Source of the DNA: Cylicocyclus nassatus
Lineage: Eukaryota; Nematoda; Chromadorea; Rhabditida; Strongylidae
Length of the DNA stretch: 64,000 bases
Reading direction: 5' to 3'
Assembly (NCBI GenBank): GCA_958299035.1
Contig: CATQJL010000001.1
Coordinates: 107,339,769 to 107,403,768, forward strand
This document shows positions 62,863 through 64,000 of the stretch, in pieces (positions within the stretch are counted from its first letter, which is position 1; each line of letters starts with the position of its first letter). A program made the position numbers and the translations under genes. The notes under the pieces were generated by a model. That model ran no database searches, had not been told where the DNA came from, and saw nothing but the letters and a program-made list of their open reading frames with translations.

Positions 62863-63918
62863 ATGTCTCTGAACTTTTATAAAGAGGAGATTTTGTCGTT
62901 GTCAACATTACTGGCGAATATACTGAGCAAGTTCAATTACTTGAATGATTTTCATCCTGATCTGAATCGCAGTAGGGAGCAATCGCAAGAATGTTTCGGC
63001 AGATTGGATGTTCTCAATACATGCCTTTCGCAAGTGAAAGTCGGGGCAAAAATGTTGCACTCAAAAGTAGATAAACTATCAGACTTTTACATGGCACACT
63101 GCTATGAACAGAAACAGTTGATAGTGCGTGAGGTAGAAGCGCTGGAAGAAGAAAGTGGATTTTGCGATATACTTTCCAAAGCAGAAGTACTTATTCATAT
63201 GGCAGAGCTACAAATGAAGTATGCTCGAATATACGCAAAAAAGTGCGCAAATCCATCGCCTTCACAGACGAAACAAGGCGAAAATGTCTTGGATGTTATT
63301 AATCCAGTAACGGACGAGGAGTCAGAACGCGAAATACCCGCGGAACCTGGTGTAAAAGAAAATGACGAGGCAAGCAAAATCATCACGCCCACAAACGATA
63401 ATTATGAACAATGCAATACTTATAATACAAAGACTCGTACGCACGAAACCTGTGCTGATGTAAAACTTGACGAAATTTCAATCAAAAGCGCCCGAAATGA
63501 AGAAGTGCCGATGCAATTTGGGGCTGCCTACAGCAAACCGTATCTCCTATCGGAAAATTACACTGCAAAGGGTAGCGAAAATACTCAAAAACTGCGATTG
63601 TTCCGCAAGATATTTATCAAGCTTGCCGATCGTAAACATCGGCAAGGAAGACAGTGCTGTCTTTATTTTTATCCGCTCCAACACACCTCTTCAAATTCTC
63701 GACTCATCTCCGACAACGAAGTGGTTCCCGTCTTCACGCGCACGCCCCCTCATCAACGTCCAATTAGAGACCCCGATAAGAACACTATGCCGGACGTACT
63801 ACCGCTTACCCCGATGAAGATACCAAGTCGTCATCCTTATTCGCCTATCTGCTCCACTCCTCAATCCAACGTCACCACTTACCACTATCTGTTACCAAAG
63901 CAAGCCTTCATGCCGTAA
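62863..63918 (+). CDS. gag-like ORF of the LTR retrotransposon
   Basis: 351 codons, the longest clean frame in the window, starting at the first ATG after the leader (context CACAAAATG) and ending TAA at 63916-63918. Residues 1-130 look helical with heptad-like leucines, as in the N-terminal coiled coil of many gag proteins. Residues 145-215 are acidic, and the C-terminal third is Pro/His/Arg-rich. No zinc knuckle is visible. I do not recognise the family; assignment to gag rests on position behind an LTR, primer site and leader. An overlapping second frame (63467-63817) may be chance. It is not similar to the BEL/Pao gag relic at 28840-30330. Confidence 0.6.
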   Translation: MSLNFYKEEILSLSTLLANILSKFNYLNDFHPDLNRSREQSQECFGRLDVLNTCLSQVKVGAKMLHSKVDKLSDFYMAHCYEQKQLIVREVEALEEESGFCDILSKAEVLIHMAELQMKYARIYAKKCANPSPSQTKQGENVLDVINPVTDEESEREIPAEPGVKENDEASKIITPTNDNYEQCNTYNTKTRTHETCADVKLDEISIKSARNEEVPMQFGAAYSKPYLLSENYTAKGSENTQKLRLFRKIFIKLADRKHRQGRQCCLYFYPLQHTSSNSRLISDNEVVPVFTRTPPHQRPIRDPDKNTMPDVLPLTPMKIPSRHPYSPICSTPQSNVTTYHYLLPKQAFMP

Positions 63919-64000
63919 AGTCGCCATCCATTCCACTGCCATGTCGTCAAGCTGCAATTCACTACACCACTACGCCACCAAGCCGCCGTAACGCCAGCCA

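Noticed and set aside
61886..64000. Assigning the LTR element to BEL/Pao
   Set aside because: The gag-like ORF lacks the Pao motif and knuckles seen at 28840-30330; the RT lies outside the window.

Overview
The window reads as part of a nematode genome. The only host gene I can recognise is a split gene on the minus strand for the mitochondrial import receptor TOM20 (tomm-20). Its protein follows the Caenorhabditis TOMM-20 pattern down to a DDTDDLE C-terminus. Four coding exons are visible: 60204-60052, 44034-43892, 33259-33167 and 33042-33004. They join in frame to give 141 residues and a stop. The N-terminal membrane-anchor exon must lie beyond the right edge. The introns are about 16.0 kb, 10.6 kb and 124 bp, plus an incomplete first intron of at least 3.8 kb. 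A transposon-packed intron structure of this kind would suit a large-genome clade V (strongylid-like) nematode, but the species is an inference.

Almost everything else is repeat. Left third (1-33003, downstream of tomm-20): a third copy of a palindrome arm, a 500-N gap, a near-perfect inverted duplication of BEL/Pao RT-integrase sequence (866-4168), a broken Penelope-like element with YIDD and GIY-YIG remnants (5190-6182), a 2.2-kb palindrome with an apparent library adapter in one arm (7322-9504), several foldback elements with mariner or Tc1 type termini (14142-28559), a palindromic Helitron with a 120-bp minisatellite (17125-18289), and a BEL/Pao gag-protease relic (28840-30330).

Introns of tomm-20 (33043-60051): TTAA-flanked MITEs whose ends resemble piggyBac targets, a GCTCAGATAA MITE family, a CAGTGGCGTACC family, Helitron relics whose 3' ends carry CTAG, and large foldbacks (35981-39384, 47354-48348, 51714-53553, 54543-55463, 56866-58710). 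Several are nested, and unoccupied paralogous sites allow some insertion boundaries to be placed to the base.

Right end (60205-64000, first visible intron of tomm-20): a 1.1-kb palindrome with two tRNA-like Pol III promoter regions, then the 5' half of an LTR retrotransposon on the plus strand. It has a 191-bp LTR from TG to CA, a TATA box, a poly(A) signal, a primer binding site matching the 3' end of tRNA-Gly(GCC), and a gag-like ORF. Between the primer site and gag lies the most unusual object in the window: ten and a half tandem 48-54-nt units, each able to fold into two small hairpins, with stem changes that compensate between units. I consider this an undescribed structured RNA leader.

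Two cautions. A sequence nearly identical to the SMART-type amplification primer sits inside one palindrome arm, and the BEL/Pao palindrome has seemingly identical arms beside a gap, so part of the left 10 kb may be library or assembly artefact. Most other palindromes have diverged arms and target-site signatures and look genuine.
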